A DNA stretch of 64,000 nucleotides from Pseudomonas chlororaphis (GTDB lineage Bacteria; Pseudomonadota; Gammaproteobacteria; Pseudomonadales; Pseudomonadaceae), in NCBI RefSeq assembly GCF_000783395.1, contig NZ_JSFK01000003.1, forward strand, positions 434,135-498,134. The letters are read 5' to 3'. A model generated the notes under the pieces. The model did no database searches. It was given only the letters and a program-made list of their open reading frames with translations, and was not told the DNA's origin. This document shows, piece by piece, positions 47,531 to 58,110 of this stretch. A program made the position numbers and the translations under genes. The stretch's first letter is position 1. Each line of letters starts with the position of its first letter.

Positions 47531-48481
47531 ATGGACTTCAAAGACTATTACAAGATACTCGGCGTGGAGCCGACAGCAGACGACAAGGCAATCAAGGCTG
47601 CCTATCGCAAGCTGGCGCGCAAATACCACCCCGATGTCAGCAAGGAAAAAGACGCCGAGGCCAAATTCAAAGACGCCTCGGAAGCCTATGAAGCGCTGAA
47701 AAGCGCCGACAAACGCGCCGAATATGACGAGCTGCGCCGTTATGGCCAGCACGGTCAACCGTTCCAGGGGCCACCGGGCTGGCAGAGCCGTGGCGGCTTT
47801 GGCGGTGGCGGTGGCGACACCGGCGACTTCTCGGACTTCTTCAGTTCGATCTTCGGCAATCGCGGCCCCGGTTTCGGTGGCGGCGAAGGTCGGCAACAAC
47901 GCAGTGCAGGGCGCCGAGGGCAAGACGTGGAAATGGAACTGCCGATCTTCCTCGAAGAAACTCTTTCGAACGAGTCGAAGAAGGTCACCTTTCAGGTGCC
48001 GCAATACAACGCCAACGGCCAGCACGTCAGCAACACCAGCAAGAGCCTGAACGTGAAGATCCCGGCCGGCGTCACCGACGGCGAGCGCATCCGCCTCAAG
48101 GGCCAGGGCGCACCGGGCGTCGGTGGCGGGGCGAATGGCGATCTGTACCTGACCATTCGTTTTGCGCCGCACCCGAAATTCGATGTGGAAGGCGAAAACC
48201 TGATCATCACCTTGCCGCTGGCACCGTGGGAACTGGCGTTGGGTGCCGAAGTGGCGGTGCCGACCCTGACCGGCAAGATCAACTTGAAGGTGCCGGCCGG
48301 CAGCCAGAACGGCCAACGCATGCGCGCCAAAGGTCATGGCCTGAAAAACAAGGCGGGCGAGCGCGGTTACCTGTTCGTGCAACTCAAAGCGGTGATGCCG
48401 AAAGCGTCCGACGATGAGGTCAAGGCACTGTGGCAGGAGCTGGCGAAGAAAGCCGCGTTCAACCCGCGCGAGAACTTCTGA
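47531..48481 (+). CDS. cbpA: curved DNA-binding J-domain protein
   Basis: This 316-residue class II DnaJ protein has a J domain (residues 1-68) with the HPD motif in [11 protein letters not shown], a Gly/Phe-rich linker ([15 protein letters not shown]) and two C-terminal beta domains. There is no zinc-finger domain. CbpA is a DnaK co-chaperone and in E. coli also binds curved DNA. ATG 47531 is preferred to an upstream GTG-type start. It is followed by cbpM, its inhibitor. Confidence 0.93.
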   Translation: MDFKDYYKILGVEPTADDKAIKAAYRKLARKYHPDVSKEKDAEAKFKDASEAYEALKSADKRAEYDELRRYGQHGQPFQGPPGWQSRGGFGGGGGDTGDFSDFFSSIFGNRGPGFGGGEGRQQRSAGRRGQDVEMELPIFLEETLSNESKKVTFQVPQYNANGQHVSNTSKSLNVKIPAGVTDGERIRLKGQGAPGVGGGANGDLYLTIRFAPHPKFDVEGENLIITLPLAPWELALGAEVAVPTLTGKINLKVPAGSQNGQRMRAKGHGLKNKAGERGYLFVQLKAVMPKASDDEVKALWQELAKKAAFNPRENF

Positions 48482-48503
48482 ATTCGACGACGGAGTAGCC
48501 ATC

Positions 48504-48809
48504 ATGAGCAGCCCCCTGATCGTTCAACTGGACCTGGCAGAATTCTGTGAGGCGGCCGATTTGTCGGACGTCTACGTGATCGAAATCGTCGAGCACGGCA
48601 TCCTCGAACCTCAGGGCGCGCAGCCCCGGGAATGGCGCTTCACCGATTACGAATTGGCCTTGGCCAAGCGTGCGGCAAAGTTGCGCCGGGATCTGGAGCT
48701 GGAGTGGGAAGGCGTCGCCCTGGCGCTGGATCTGCTGGAAGAGGTGCGCGAGCTACGCGCCGAGAACTGCATGTTGCGCCAGCGGCTGGGGCGGTTGGTG
48801 GTCGAGTAG
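48504..48809 (+). CDS. cbpM: CbpA modulator protein
   Basis: This 101-residue protein has the MerR-like HTH and C-terminal helix of CbpM (LAEFCEAADLSDVYVIEIVE, then LEEVRELRAENCMLRQRLGR). CbpM binds the CbpA J domain and blocks both its co-chaperone and DNA-binding activity. It lies 22 nt after cbpA. ATG 48504 is preferred; the longer frame overlaps cbpA. Confidence 0.92.
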   Translation: MSSPLIVQLDLAEFCEAADLSDVYVIEIVEHGILEPQGAQPREWRFTDYELALAKRAAKLRRDLELEWEGVALALDLLEEVRELRAENCMLRQRLGRLVVE

Positions 48810-49006
48810 GCTGGCGGAATTTTCCGTTCGTCCGATGGGCCCGATTCGCAAGCAGGCTTGGCGCCACAGGGTAAGTGTTTGCAGGTATTTCTCCCGGTAT
48901 TAACCGGCTGCACGGTCTGATAGTTTTCCGGGCGAAGGTCGGCAATGGATGCCGACTTTCGTAGCTCCATTCAGGTCGCTGTGACACTTTGCAAGGAAGC
49001 CTGTTC

Positions 49007-50410
49007 ATGCCAGTCAAACCCAAGCCGCCCAAACCGGGCACAGTCGATGTAACCCCTCCAACGCGCACGTCCGTGGATTCAACGCCCCACGGCCCCGAGT
49101 TGTTGCACTTGACGCCCGATCCATTCATTCGCAAGACCCCGCCCGATACGAGCGAGCCCGGCAGTAGCACGGCGCAAATTGAAACGGCGGCCGCGCCGCA
49201 CCGCGTGCAGGTTCACCCGACGCCGTCCACGTCTGCTTCTTCTTCGACGCCTGAAGCCCCTTCTCTGCAGCATTACCTGATTGCTACAACTATCGATTTG
49301 CCGGATCCGAATACTCAGGGGTTTCGCGTATTCAAGAGACGCCTCTACGCTGACGTACAGGGCGGCGGTACTGTGCAGATCGGCATTGATGCCGAATCCG
49401 GTCTGCACCGCGCCAGGTTGTCCAGTGAGCTGCGGCCATCTGGCCCCGTGCTCGTTTACGATCCACAGAACAAACATTGGTACTCGCCGCAGGATCTCAG
49501 CACGGCACCAGACGGCGCCGCCGTTGTGGCGCGTAAAAGCCGCAGGGTTGCCCGGCAAAGTGACGAAGCCTATGAGTCTGCTCTGGAAGAGCTGCCCGAC
49601 GATGTCGGCTCGGCGCAGGAGCACTTCTATATGGCCTCTGAATCGATGCCCATCAAACCGTTCACCGCTGACGAACTGATTACGATGCGCAACGAAACGC
49701 GCTTTTCATACCTCGGCAATCGACCAGGGGTCTACGACCGAGCCAATAATGGCAAATACCCATTTAGAGACATGGTCGGCAGACCTGTCCGCATAAAAAA
49801 GCTGCAGACCATCGTGCGTTTCGAAGACGGTGGCCGGTATACCTCGGAGCAGGTCAAACCCTATATCAAGTTCGGTGCGTATGAAAATGTCGCGCGGTTA
49901 TATGAAGAAAAGCTGCAATGGCGCTTGTTCACCAAGGCCGACATGAGAGGGCCCGGAGAGAGGGCCTTGATCGGCCAGTCCATGGTGGTAGCCAACCGCA
50001 GAATCGCCCGGGGTGAGGTGGTCGGCGTTTACGGCGGCGCCATTACGCCAGGACGTCTCGTCCCGCTCAGTCAGCAGTCCTATACCGCAAAAGCAGGCGT
50101 AAGACTTCAGCCAGGGCCTGGATATTTTATCCCCGACGAACTTGCGATAGTGGGGGACACCATTACTTCCCGGATCAATACGCACTTCTGGTATGACGCA
50201 ACGGGCAGGCCGGTTCGTCAGGCCACGGATGGCTACAACGTCGAATTCGTGCCATTCGATGTCGATGCGCAACAGTGGCTAGGCGACGAACTGGTGACCA
50301 GACAATTCATTCTCAGCGCCATATTCGCTACCGAAGACATTCCGGCAGGAACCGAGTTGCGCATCGATTACAACTACAGCGATGAGGACATGTCGCGGTT
50401 ATTTCCGTGA
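49007..50410 (+). CDS. accessory protein with toxin-type N-terminal module and SET-like C-terminus
   Basis: This 467-residue protein starts at ATG 49007 with AAGGA 10 nt before it. Residues 1-80 are Pro/Thr/Ser-rich and disordered. Residues 83-163 are the module shared with the protein at 1-1412. Residues about 322-457 look like a SET domain: IARGEVVGVYGG near the start, then the buried strand SRINTHF, NVEFVPFDV, and IFATEDIPAGTELRIDYNYS, which matches the SET ending with its catalytic-type Tyr (about 455). SET domains methylate lysines using SAM; bacterial ones include host-directed effectors. The domain call is by eye. It sits between cbpM and ureC, on the strand opposite to the urease genes, and has no signal peptide. 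Confidence 0.7.
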   Translation: MPVKPKPPKPGTVDVTPPTRTSVDSTPHGPELLHLTPDPFIRKTPPDTSEPGSSTAQIETAAAPHRVQVHPTPSTSASSSTPEAPSLQHYLIATTIDLPDPNTQGFRVFKRRLYADVQGGGTVQIGIDAESGLHRARLSSELRPSGPVLVYDPQNKHWYSPQDLSTAPDGAAVVARKSRRVARQSDEAYESALEELPDDVGSAQEHFYMASESMPIKPFTADELITMRNETRFSYLGNRPGVYDRANNGKYPFRDMVGRPVRIKKLQTIVRFEDGGRYTSEQVKPYIKFGAYENVARLYEEKLQWRLFTKADMRGPGERALIGQSMVVANRRIARGEVVGVYGGAITPGRLVPLSQQSYTAKAGVRLQPGPGYFIPDELAIVGDTITSRINTHFWYDATGRPVRQATDGYNVEFVPFDVDAQQWLGDELVTRQFILSAIFATEDIPAGTELRIDYNYSDEDMSRLFP

Positions 50411-50470
50411 TCGGGTTGGCGACCGCTGCTGAATACGTACCGGGGTGTCCGTATTCAGCGCACGAGGTCG

Positions 50471-52171
50471 TCAGAACAGGAAGTACCGCTGCGCCATCGG
50501 CAATGTTTCCGCTGGTTCACACCACAGCAGAACGCCATCGGCCTTGACCTGATACGTCTGCGGATCAACATCGATGTTCGGCAGATAGTCGTTGTGGATC
50601 AGGTCGGTTTTCTGCACTTCACGACAGCCCTTCACCACGGCGATTTTCTTCTTCAGCCCCAACGCTTCAGGCAACCCGGCTTCTTGCGCGGCCTGGCTGA
50701 TAAAGGTCAGGCTGGTCGCATGCAGCGAGCCGCCATAACTGGCAAACATCGGGCGGTAATGCACTGGTTGCGGCGTCGGAATCGAGGCGTTGGCATCGCC
50801 CATCAAGCTCGCGGCAATCGCGCCGCCCTTGAGGATCAGCGTCGGTTTCACGCCAAAGAAAGCCGGGCGCCACAGCACCAGATCCGCCCATTTTCCCACT
50901 TCCACCGAACCGACTTCATGGCTGATGCCGTGGGTGATCGCCGGGTTGATCGTGTACTTGGCGATGTAACGTTTGGCGCGGAAGTTGTCGTTGCCTTCGC
51001 CGTCCTGCGGCAGTGGGCCGCGCTGCTTTTTCATCTTGTCGGCGGTCTGCCAGGTGCGCGTGATGACTTCGCCGACACGGCCCATGGCCTGGCTGTCGGA
51101 GCTGATCATTGAGAACGCGCCGAGGTCGTGAAGAATGTCTTCGGCGGCAATCGTCTCGCGACGAATGCGGCTTTCGGCGAAGGCGACGTCTTCGGCAATG
51201 CTCGGGTCGAGGTGGTGGCAGACCATCAGCATGTCGAGGTGTTCGTCGATGGTGTTGCGGGTGAACGGCCGGGTCGGGTTGGTCGAACTCGGCAGCACGT
51301 TAGGGAAGCCGCAAGCCTTGATGATGTCCGGCGCGTGACCGCCACCGGCACCTTCGGTGTGATAGGTGTGAATGGTGCGGCCCTTGAACGCGCCGAGCGT
51401 GGTTTCGACGAAACCGGATTCGTTGAGGGTGTCGGTGTGGATCGCCACCTGCACGTCGAACTGATCGGCGACGCTCAGGCAGTTGTCGATGCTCGCCGGC
51501 GTGGTGCCCCAGTCTTCGTGCAGTTTCAGGCCGATGGCGCCGGCCTTGACCTGCTCGATCAACGGCTCCGGCAGGCTGGCGTTGCCCTTACCGGTGAGAC
51601 CGATGTTCATCGGGAAGGCGTCGGCGGCCTGAAGCATGCGCGCCAGGTGCCACGGCCCCGAGGTGCAGGTGGTGGCGTTGGTGCCGGTGGCGGGGCCGGT
51701 GCCGCCACCGATCATGGTGGTGACGCCGCTCATCAGCGCTTCTTCGATCTGCTGCGGGCAGATGAAATGGATGTGGGTGTCGATGCCGCCAGCGGTGAGA
51801 ATCATGCCTTCGCCGGCGATGACTTCGGTGCCGGCGCCGATGGCGATGGTGACGTTGGGCTGCACGTCCGGGTTACCGGCCTTGCCGATCGCCGCGATAC
51901 GGCCGTCCTTGAGGCCGACGTCGGCTTTGACGATGCCCCAGTGGTCAATGATCAGTGCGTTGGTGATCAGCGTGTCGACGACTTCGGCGGCCAATAGTTG
52001 GCTTTGGCCTTGGCCGTCGCGGATGACTTTGCCGCCACCGAATTTCACTTCTTCGCCGTAGGTAGTGAAGTCTTGTTCGACTTCGATCCACAGTTCGGTG
52101 TCGGCCAGGCGCACCTTGTCGCCGACGGTGGGGCCGAACATGTCGGCGTAGGCTTGACGGGAAATCTTCAT
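50471..52171 (-). CDS. ureC: urease alpha subunit
   Basis: This 566-residue protein is the full-length catalytic subunit. Nickel ligands are visible: HIH in [14 protein letters not shown], the carbamylated Lys in [15 protein letters not shown] and His residues in [15 protein letters not shown]. The flexible flap carries the catalytic His in MVCHHLDP, and the Asp ligand is in [12 protein letters not shown]. It hydrolyses urea to ammonia and carbamate. AAGGA lies 7 nt before ATG 52171. It is the last gene of the urt-ure run. Confidence 0.98.
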   Translation of the reverse strand: MKISRQAYADMFGPTVGDKVRLADTELWIEVEQDFTTYGEEVKFGGGKVIRDGQGQSQLLAAEVVDTLITNALIIDHWGIVKADVGLKDGRIAAIGKAGNPDVQPNVTIAIGAGTEVIAGEGMILTAGGIDTHIHFICPQQIEEALMSGVTTMIGGGTGPATGTNATTCTSGPWHLARMLQAADAFPMNIGLTGKGNASLPEPLIEQVKAGAIGLKLHEDWGTTPASIDNCLSVADQFDVQVAIHTDTLNESGFVETTLGAFKGRTIHTYHTEGAGGGHAPDIIKACGFPNVLPSSTNPTRPFTRNTIDEHLDMLMVCHHLDPSIAEDVAFAESRIRRETIAAEDILHDLGAFSMISSDSQAMGRVGEVITRTWQTADKMKKQRGPLPQDGEGNDNFRAKRYIAKYTINPAITHGISHEVGSVEVGKWADLVLWRPAFFGVKPTLILKGGAIAASLMGDANASIPTPQPVHYRPMFASYGGSLHATSLTFISQAAQEAGLPEALGLKKKIAVVKGCREVQKTDLIHNDYLPNIDVDPQTYQVKADGVLLWCEPAETLPMAQRYFLF

Positions 52172-52207
52172 GCTGCGTCCTTCAAGAAAATAGTGGTGAG
52201 CCATTGA

Positions 52208-52400
52208 CCCTCACCCTAGCCCTCTCCCAGAGGGAGAGGGGACGGTACGCGGTGAGGCTGCTATCGGTGATCAGCTCCGGCGAGGGACTGTTCACGGTGG
52301 TGCGGCTATCGGTGATCAGCTCCGGAGAGGGGACTGATCGCGGTGGTGCGGCTATCGGTGATCGGCTCCCTCTCCCTCGGGAGAGGGCTGGGGTGAGGGG
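52208..52400. repeat. CCCTCACCC-type element, copy 3, with 45/46-bp internal repeats
   Basis: The ends CCCTCACCCTAGCCCTCTCC and GGAGAGGGCTGGGGTGAGGG are inverted repeats. Inside, CTATCGGTGATC[AG]GCTCC recurs at 52261, 52306 and 52352. It lies between ureB and ureC, inside the operon. Confidence 0.8.
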
Positions 52401-52418
52401 CAGCGGTGCACGCAGATG

Positions 52419-52723
52419 TCAGAGGTCGCCCATGATTCGTCCGGCAAAACCGAACACCCGCCGCTTCCCGGCGTAATCCACCAGCTCCACTTCGCGGCTC
52501 TGCCCCGGCTCAAAACGCACTGCCGTGCCGGCAGGAATATTCAGGCGCATGCCACGGCTCGCTGCGCGATCAAAAGTCAGCGCGTCGTTGGTTTCAAAAA
52601 AGTGATAGTGCGAACCGACCTGAATCGGCCGGTCGCCGCTGTTGGCGACTTTCAGGCTGAGTGTGCGGCGGCCGACGTTGAGTTCGATGTCACCGGGCTG
52701 GATCTGGTACTCGCCAGGAATCA

Positions 52724-52724
<1 letters not shown>
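52419..52724 (-). CDS. ureB: urease beta subunit
   Basis: This 101-residue protein starts [20 protein letters not shown] and has the UreB core [20 protein letters not shown] and [18 protein letters not shown] precedes ATG 52724. Its start overlaps the stop of the upstream GNAT gene (ATGA). It is the small structural subunit that assembles with UreA and UreC. The next gene, ureC, is set 247 nt away by the repeat element. Confidence 0.97.
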
Positions 52725-53796
<1,072 letters not shown>

Positions 53797-53805
53797 GGCG
53801 CGGCC

Positions 53806-54108
53806 TCAGACGATCGGTTGGTGGACGGTGACCAGTTTGGTGCCGTCGGGGAACGTCGCTTCGACCTGGATCTCCGGGATCATTTCCGGGATGCCTTCCA
53901 TCACTTGTTCACGGCTGAGCAGGGTGGTGCCGTAGTGCATCAGCTCGGCCACGGTCTGGCCGTCACGCGCGCCTTCGAGCAACGCGGCGGAGATGTAGGC
54001 CATGGCCTCCGGGTAATTGAGTTTCACGCCGCGGGCCAGACGCCGCTCGGCGACGAGGCCGGCGGTGAAGATCAGCAGCTTGTCTTTTTCGCGTGGGGTC
54101 AAGTCCAT
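53806..54108 (-). CDS. ureA: urease gamma subunit
   Basis: This 100-residue protein starts [20 protein letters not shown] and is full length for Ure[21 protein letters not shown] and the C-terminal [13 protein letters not shown] are diagnostic. It is the structural gamma subunit. It lies 331 nt after ureD, a gap filled by a repeat element, and 9 nt before the GNAT gene. Confidence 0.98.
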   Translation of the reverse strand: MDLTPREKDKLLIFTAGLVAERRLARGVKLNYPEAMAYISAALLEGARDGQTVAELMHYGTTLLSREQVMEGIPEMIPEIQVEATFPDGTKLVTVHQPIV

Positions 54109-54172
54109 TGTGGGGTTCCGTCAGGGCAGATTTGTGAGGTTCTTGCGGGCGTGGGGTGCCAGTTGGAGCGGC

Positions 54173-54432
54173 CCCTCACCCTAGCCCTCTCCCGAGGGAG
54201 AGGGGACTGATCTCGGTTGTTTTCAATGGTCGGTTCAGTCAGCAGCATTCGTTCAGGCAGTTAAATTCATTTCAAGCGACTCGGTCAGACTCTCTCTTTC
54301 GAGGGAGAGGGGACTGATCTCGGTTGTTTGCAATGGCCGGTTCAGTCAGCGGTATTTGTTCAGGCAGTTAAATTCATTTCAAGCGACTCGGTCAGGCGCC
54401 CTCTCCCTCCGGGAGAGGGCGGGGGGTGAGGG
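54173..54432. repeat. CCCTCACCC-type element, copy 4, with 108-bp tandem duplication
   Basis: The ends CCCTCACCCTAGCCCTCTCC and the GGGAGAGGGC...GGTGAGGG region are inverted repeats. Inside are two tandem copies of a 108-bp unit, beginning GAGGGAGAGGGGACTGATCT at 54193 and 54301, with a few differences. The element lies between ureD and ureA and fills the gap; no gene is seen in it. Confidence 0.82.
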
Positions 54433-54439
54433 CCGCATT

Positions 54440-55279
54440 TCAGGTGTTCCATATTCTCGGTGACACCGCCTCGCGATCCAGAAGCAACGGGCGCAGCAAG
54501 CGCCATAAATCGATGAGCCAGGCCCGTGCGAGCAACGCTTCACTGGCCAGACAACGGGCAACCAAAAGTCCCGGCAATTGCGTCAAATCCCCGCGCACTT
54601 CGTGACCCAACGAGCGACAACGCTCAAGCAACTCGGCATCAATCTCACCAGTGACCAACAACGTCGCAAACACCGGATGGCCATCCAGCCCGATCGGTGA
54701 ATCAAGCAAACCATCGTTCCCGACAATGCGCTGGCGCTCATGCCAGAGCAATCGACCATCGCGGCGAATATCCAGCTGCGCCTGAAAGTGCCCGCGGTCG
54801 AAACGCTCGCCACTGGCCGGGCGACCGAGCGCCACCACATCCCAGTAGAACAGCCGCGCATCACCTTCAAGATCAATCGAAGTGCTCAGTTCAGCCTGCG
54901 CGGCGCTATAGACGATGGTCTCCTGCGGCAGCCATTCCAGCGTCCCGCCGGCTGCCACTTTCAAATCCAGTTTTTGATACGCCGGCCCACCGGCGCGATA
55001 CCACTTGGCCGCACCGGGGCTGGTGATCTGCGCCCAGGCGCCGTGTTCGACGCGCGCGCTGATGTCCAGCCGATCACCGCCGGCAATCCCGCCCGGCGGG
55101 TGGACGATGATGTGCTGACAGACTTCAGGGCCTTCGGCGTACAGGTGCTTTTGCACGCGCAGCGGGCCGAAGTGCCGGCGCATCACCGGACGCGTGCAGT
55201 CGCCGAAACGGGCGTAGGCGAGTTCCAGCTCGGCGTGCCAGCTGGGGGTAAACAGGGCAGGTGCAACAGTCGAATTCAT
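54440..55279 (-). CDS. ureD: urease accessory protein UreD
   Basis: This 279-residue protein has the UreD segments [32 protein letters not shown] and [16 protein letters not shown]. UreD docks on apo-urease and recruits UreF and UreG for nickel insertion. It lies 43 nt after urtE, so urea uptake and urease genes are probably one transcript. UreE, F and G are not here but 16 kb away. Confidence 0.96.
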   Translation of the reverse strand: MNSTVAPALFTPSWHAELELAYARFGDCTRPVMRRHFGPLRVQKHLYAEGPEVCQHIIVHPPGGIAGGDRLDISARVEHGAWAQITSPGAAKWYRAGGPAYQKLDLKVAAGGTLEWLPQETIVYSAAQAELSTSIDLEGDARLFYWDVVALGRPASGERFDRGHFQAQLDIRRDGRLLWHERQRIVGNDGLLDSPIGLDGHPVFATLLVTGEIDAELLERCRSLGHEVRGDLTQLPGLLVARCLASEALLARAWLIDLWRLLRPLLLDREAVSPRIWNT

Positions 55280-55322
55280 GGTTTGTAATTATCGTTAGGA
55301 AGCTACAGATTAGTTCGTTGTA

Positions 55323-56021
55323 CTAGATCGTTACCAGCCCGCGTACACCCTCGGCCTCCATATTTTCACCGCGACCCTGCTGGACGATCTCGCCCCGGGA
55401 CATCACCAGATACTGATCGGCCAGTTCCGCGGCAAAATCGTAGAACTGCTCGACCAGCAAAATCGCCATGTCACCGCGTTCCGCGAGTTTCTTGATCACC
55501 GCGCCGATCTCTTTGATGACCGAGGGTTGAATGCCCTCGGTCGGCTCGTCGAGGATCAATAAACGAGGGCGGCTGGCCAATGCGCGGCCGATCGCCAACT
55601 GCTGTTGCTGACCGCCGGAGAGGTCACCGCCGCGACGCTGCTTCATTTGTAGCAGCACCGGGAACAATTCGTAGATGAAACTTGGGACTTCCTTGGCTTC
55701 ACTGCCGGGAAAACGCGACAAACCCATCAGCAGATTCTCTTCCACGGTCAGCCGGCCGAAGATCTCCCGGCCTTGCGGCACGTAAGCGATACCGGCGTGA
55801 ACCCGTTGGTGTGGCTTGAACGTGGTGATCGGTTTGCCTTCCCAATTGACTGCGCCTTCCTTGGCCGGCAACAGGCCCATCAGGCATTTGAGCAGGGTGG
55901 TTTTGCCGACGCCGTTACGGCCGAGCAGGCAGGTGACCTCACCGACCTTCACATCGAACGAGAGGCCACGGAGGATATGACTACCACCGTAGTACTGGTG
56001 CAGCTTGTCGACTTGCAGCAT
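55323..56021 (-). CDS. urtE: urea ABC transporter ATPase UrtE
   Basis: This 232-residue ABC ATPase has Walker A GRNGVGKTT, signature LSGGQQQQL and Walker B LLILDEPTEGIQP, the last typical of UrtE. ATG 56021 follows AAGGAA by 8 nt; a longer frame to 56141 would read through a REPIN and is not used. It pairs with UrtD to energise UrtBC. Confidence 0.95.
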   Translation of the reverse strand: MLQVDKLHQYYGGSHILRGLSFDVKVGEVTCLLGRNGVGKTTLLKCLMGLLPAKEGAVNWEGKPITTFKPHQRVHAGIAYVPQGREIFGRLTVEENLLMGLSRFPGSEAKEVPSFIYELFPVLLQMKQRRGGDLSGGQQQQLAIGRALASRPRLLILDEPTEGIQPSVIKEIGAVIKKLAERGDMAILLVEQFYDFAAELADQYLVMSRGEIVQQGRGENMEAEGVRGLVTI

Positions 56022-56049
56022 GTTCAAATTCCTTCCGTTGCACACAGAA

Positions 56050-56143
56050 CCCTGTGGGAGCTGGCTTGCCAGCGATAGCGGTGGATCAGTCGGCATTAAT
56101 GCTGGATGTGCCGGCCTCATCGCTGGCAAGCCAGCTCCCACAG
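56050..56143. repeat. REPIN between urtD and urtE
   Basis: An inverted REP pair (TGTGGGAGCTGGCTTGCCAG and CTGGCAAGCCAGCTCCCACA) splits the two ATPase genes of one operon. Confidence 0.85.
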
Positions 56144-56164
56144 TTTTGATGGGTGTTTGCAGTT

Positions 56165-57034
56165 TCAGCGGCCGAGGTAAACCTCGATCACGCGCTCGTT
56201 TTCCTGCACTTGCTCAAGTGAGCCTTCGGCCAGCACGCTGCCCTGGTGCAGCACGGTGACATGGTCGGCAATCGAGCCGACAAAGCCCATGTCATGCTCC
56301 ACCACCATCAACGAATGCTTGCCCGCCAGGCTCTTGAACAATTCAGCGGTGAATTCGGTTTCTGCATCAGTCATGCCCGCCACCGGCTCATCGAGCAGGA
56401 GCAATTGCGGGTCCTGCATCAGCAACATGCCGATCTCGAGAAACTGCTTCTGACCGTGGGAGAGCAACCCCGCCTGACGATTGACCGAGGTGGTGAGGCG
56501 AATCGTCTCCAGCACTTCGCTGATGCGATCCTTCTGCTCTCCACTCAAGCGCGCACGCAAACTGGCCCACACCGACTTGTCGGTTTTCTGCGCCAGCTCC
56601 AGGTTTTCAAACACGCTCAGCGCTTCGAACACCGTCGGCTTCTGGAACTTGCGGCCGATGCCGGCCTGGGCGATTTGCACTTCGCTCATCTGCGTCAGGT
56701 CCAGCGTTTCGCCGAACCAGGCTTTGCCGTGACTCGGGCGAGTCTTGCCGGTGATCACGTCCATCAGCGTGGTTTTGCCCGCGCCGTTGGGGCCGATGAT
56801 GCAGCGCAATTCGCCGACGCCGATGTACAGGTTGAGATTGTTCAGCGCACGGAAGCCATCGAAGCTGACGCTGATGTCTTCCAGTGTGAGGATCGTGCCG
56901 TGACGGGTGTCGAGACCCGGGCCGACCCGCTGGCCGAGGCCGAGCGAGTCGCGGCTGGTGCCGGCGTCCTTGTTCGGTTCGACAGGAAAAAAGGCTGGTT
57001 CCAACATGAATTCAGCGCTCGCCGTGACTCTCAT
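56165..57034 (-). CDS. urtD: urea ABC transporter ATPase UrtD
   Basis: This 289-residue ABC ATPase has Walker A IIGPNGAGKTTLM, signature LSHGQKQFLEIG and Walker B LLLLDEPVAGMTD, with the His switch in VVEHDMGF. An N-terminal extension of about 50 residues (EFMLEPAFFPVEPNKDAGTS) is common in Pseudomonas UrtD. It overlaps urtC by 4 nt. Confidence 0.94.
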   Translation of the reverse strand: MRVTASAEFMLEPAFFPVEPNKDAGTSRDSLGLGQRVGPGLDTRHGTILTLEDISVSFDGFRALNNLNLYIGVGELRCIIGPNGAGKTTLMDVITGKTRPSHGKAWFGETLDLTQMSEVQIAQAGIGRKFQKPTVFEALSVFENLELAQKTDKSVWASLRARLSGEQKDRISEVLETIRLTTSVNRQAGLLSHGQKQFLEIGMLLMQDPQLLLLDEPVAGMTDAETEFTAELFKSLAGKHSLMVVEHDMGFVGSIADHVTVLHQGSVLAEGSLEQVQENERVIEVYLGR

Positions 57035-58110
57035 TGTTCACCTCGTTTCTTCAGCAGGCCGATCACGCCTTTGGGCAGGTACAGCGTCACGACGATGAAC
57101 AGCGCGCCGAGGAAGAACAGCCAGTATTCCGGGAAGGCCACGGTGAACCAGCTCTTCATGCCGTTGACTACACCGGCGCCGAGCAGCGGGCCGATCAGCG
57201 TGCCGCGACCGCCGAGGGCCACCCACACCGCCGCTTCAATCGAGTTGGTCGGCGACATTTCGCTCGGGTTGATGATGCCCACTTGCGGCACATACAACGC
57301 CCCGGCCAGGCCACACAACACCGCACTCAACACCCACACGAACAGCTTGAAACCGCGCGGGTCATAGCCGCAGAACATCAAGCGGTTTTCCGCATCGCGC
57401 AGCGCTGTCAGAACGCGGCCGAACTTGCTCTGCGCCAGGCGCCAGCCGATGAACAGACTGGCTACCAGCAACAACACCGTGGCCAGAAACAACACCGCGC
57501 GCGTGCCCGGCTCAGTGATGCCGAAACCGAGGATGGTGCGGAAATTGGTAAAGCCGTTGTTGCCGCCGAAGCCGGTCTCGTTGCGGAAAAACAGAAGCAT
57601 GCCGGCGAAGGTCAGGGCCTGGGTCATGATCGAGAAATACACGCCCTTGATCCGCGAGCGGAAGGCGAAAAATCCGAACACCAGCGCCAGCAACCCCGGC
57701 GCCAACACCACCAGACACATCGCCCAGAGGAAGCTGCTGGTACCGGTCCAGTACCACGGCAATTCGCTCCACGACAGGAAGGTCATGAACGCCGGCAGAC
57801 CATCGCCAGCGGCCTGACGCATCAGGTACATGCCCATCGCATAACCGCCGAGGGCGAAGAACAGACCGTGGCCCAGCGAGAGCAAACCGGCGTAACCCCA
57901 GACCAGATCCAGCGCCAGGGCGACGATGGCGTAGCAGAGAATTTTGCCGACCAGCGTCAGCGTGTACGCCGAGACCGACAGCGCATTGTCCGCTGGCAGC
58001 AGTGACAGCAGCGGCAGGGCGATCAGCAGGGCGAGGATCACCGTACCGACGGCGATCGTGACTTTCGGCCCGGCCTTTTGTGTAGCGGTAACAAGCAGAG
58101 GCTGGTTCAT
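57031..58110 (-). CDS. urtC: urea ABC transporter permease UrtC
   Basis: This 359-residue membrane protein is of the LivM-type permease family. Landmarks are LALDLVWGYAGLLSLGHGLF, GNNGFTNFRTILGF, the coupling loop FGRVLTALRDAENRLMFCGY and EAAVWVALGGRGTLIGPLLG. It starts at the last base of the urtB stop and ends overlapping urtD, so translation is coupled on both sides. Confidence 0.95.
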   Translation of the reverse strand: MNQPLLVTATQKAGPKVTIAVGTVILALLIALPLLSLLPADNALSVSAYTLTLVGKILCYAIVALALDLVWGYAGLLSLGHGLFFALGGYAMGMYLMRQAAGDGLPAFMTFLSWSELPWYWTGTSSFLWAMCLVVLAPGLLALVFGFFAFRSRIKGVYFSIMTQALTFAGMLLFFRNETGFGGNNGFTNFRTILGFGITEPGTRAVLFLATVLLLVASLFIGWRLAQSKFGRVLTALRDAENRLMFCGYDPRGFKLFVWVLSAVLCGLAGALYVPQVGIINPSEMSPTNSIEAAVWVALGGRGTLIGPLLGAGVVNGMKSWFTVAFPEYWLFFLGALFIVVTLYLPKGVIGLLKKRGEQ

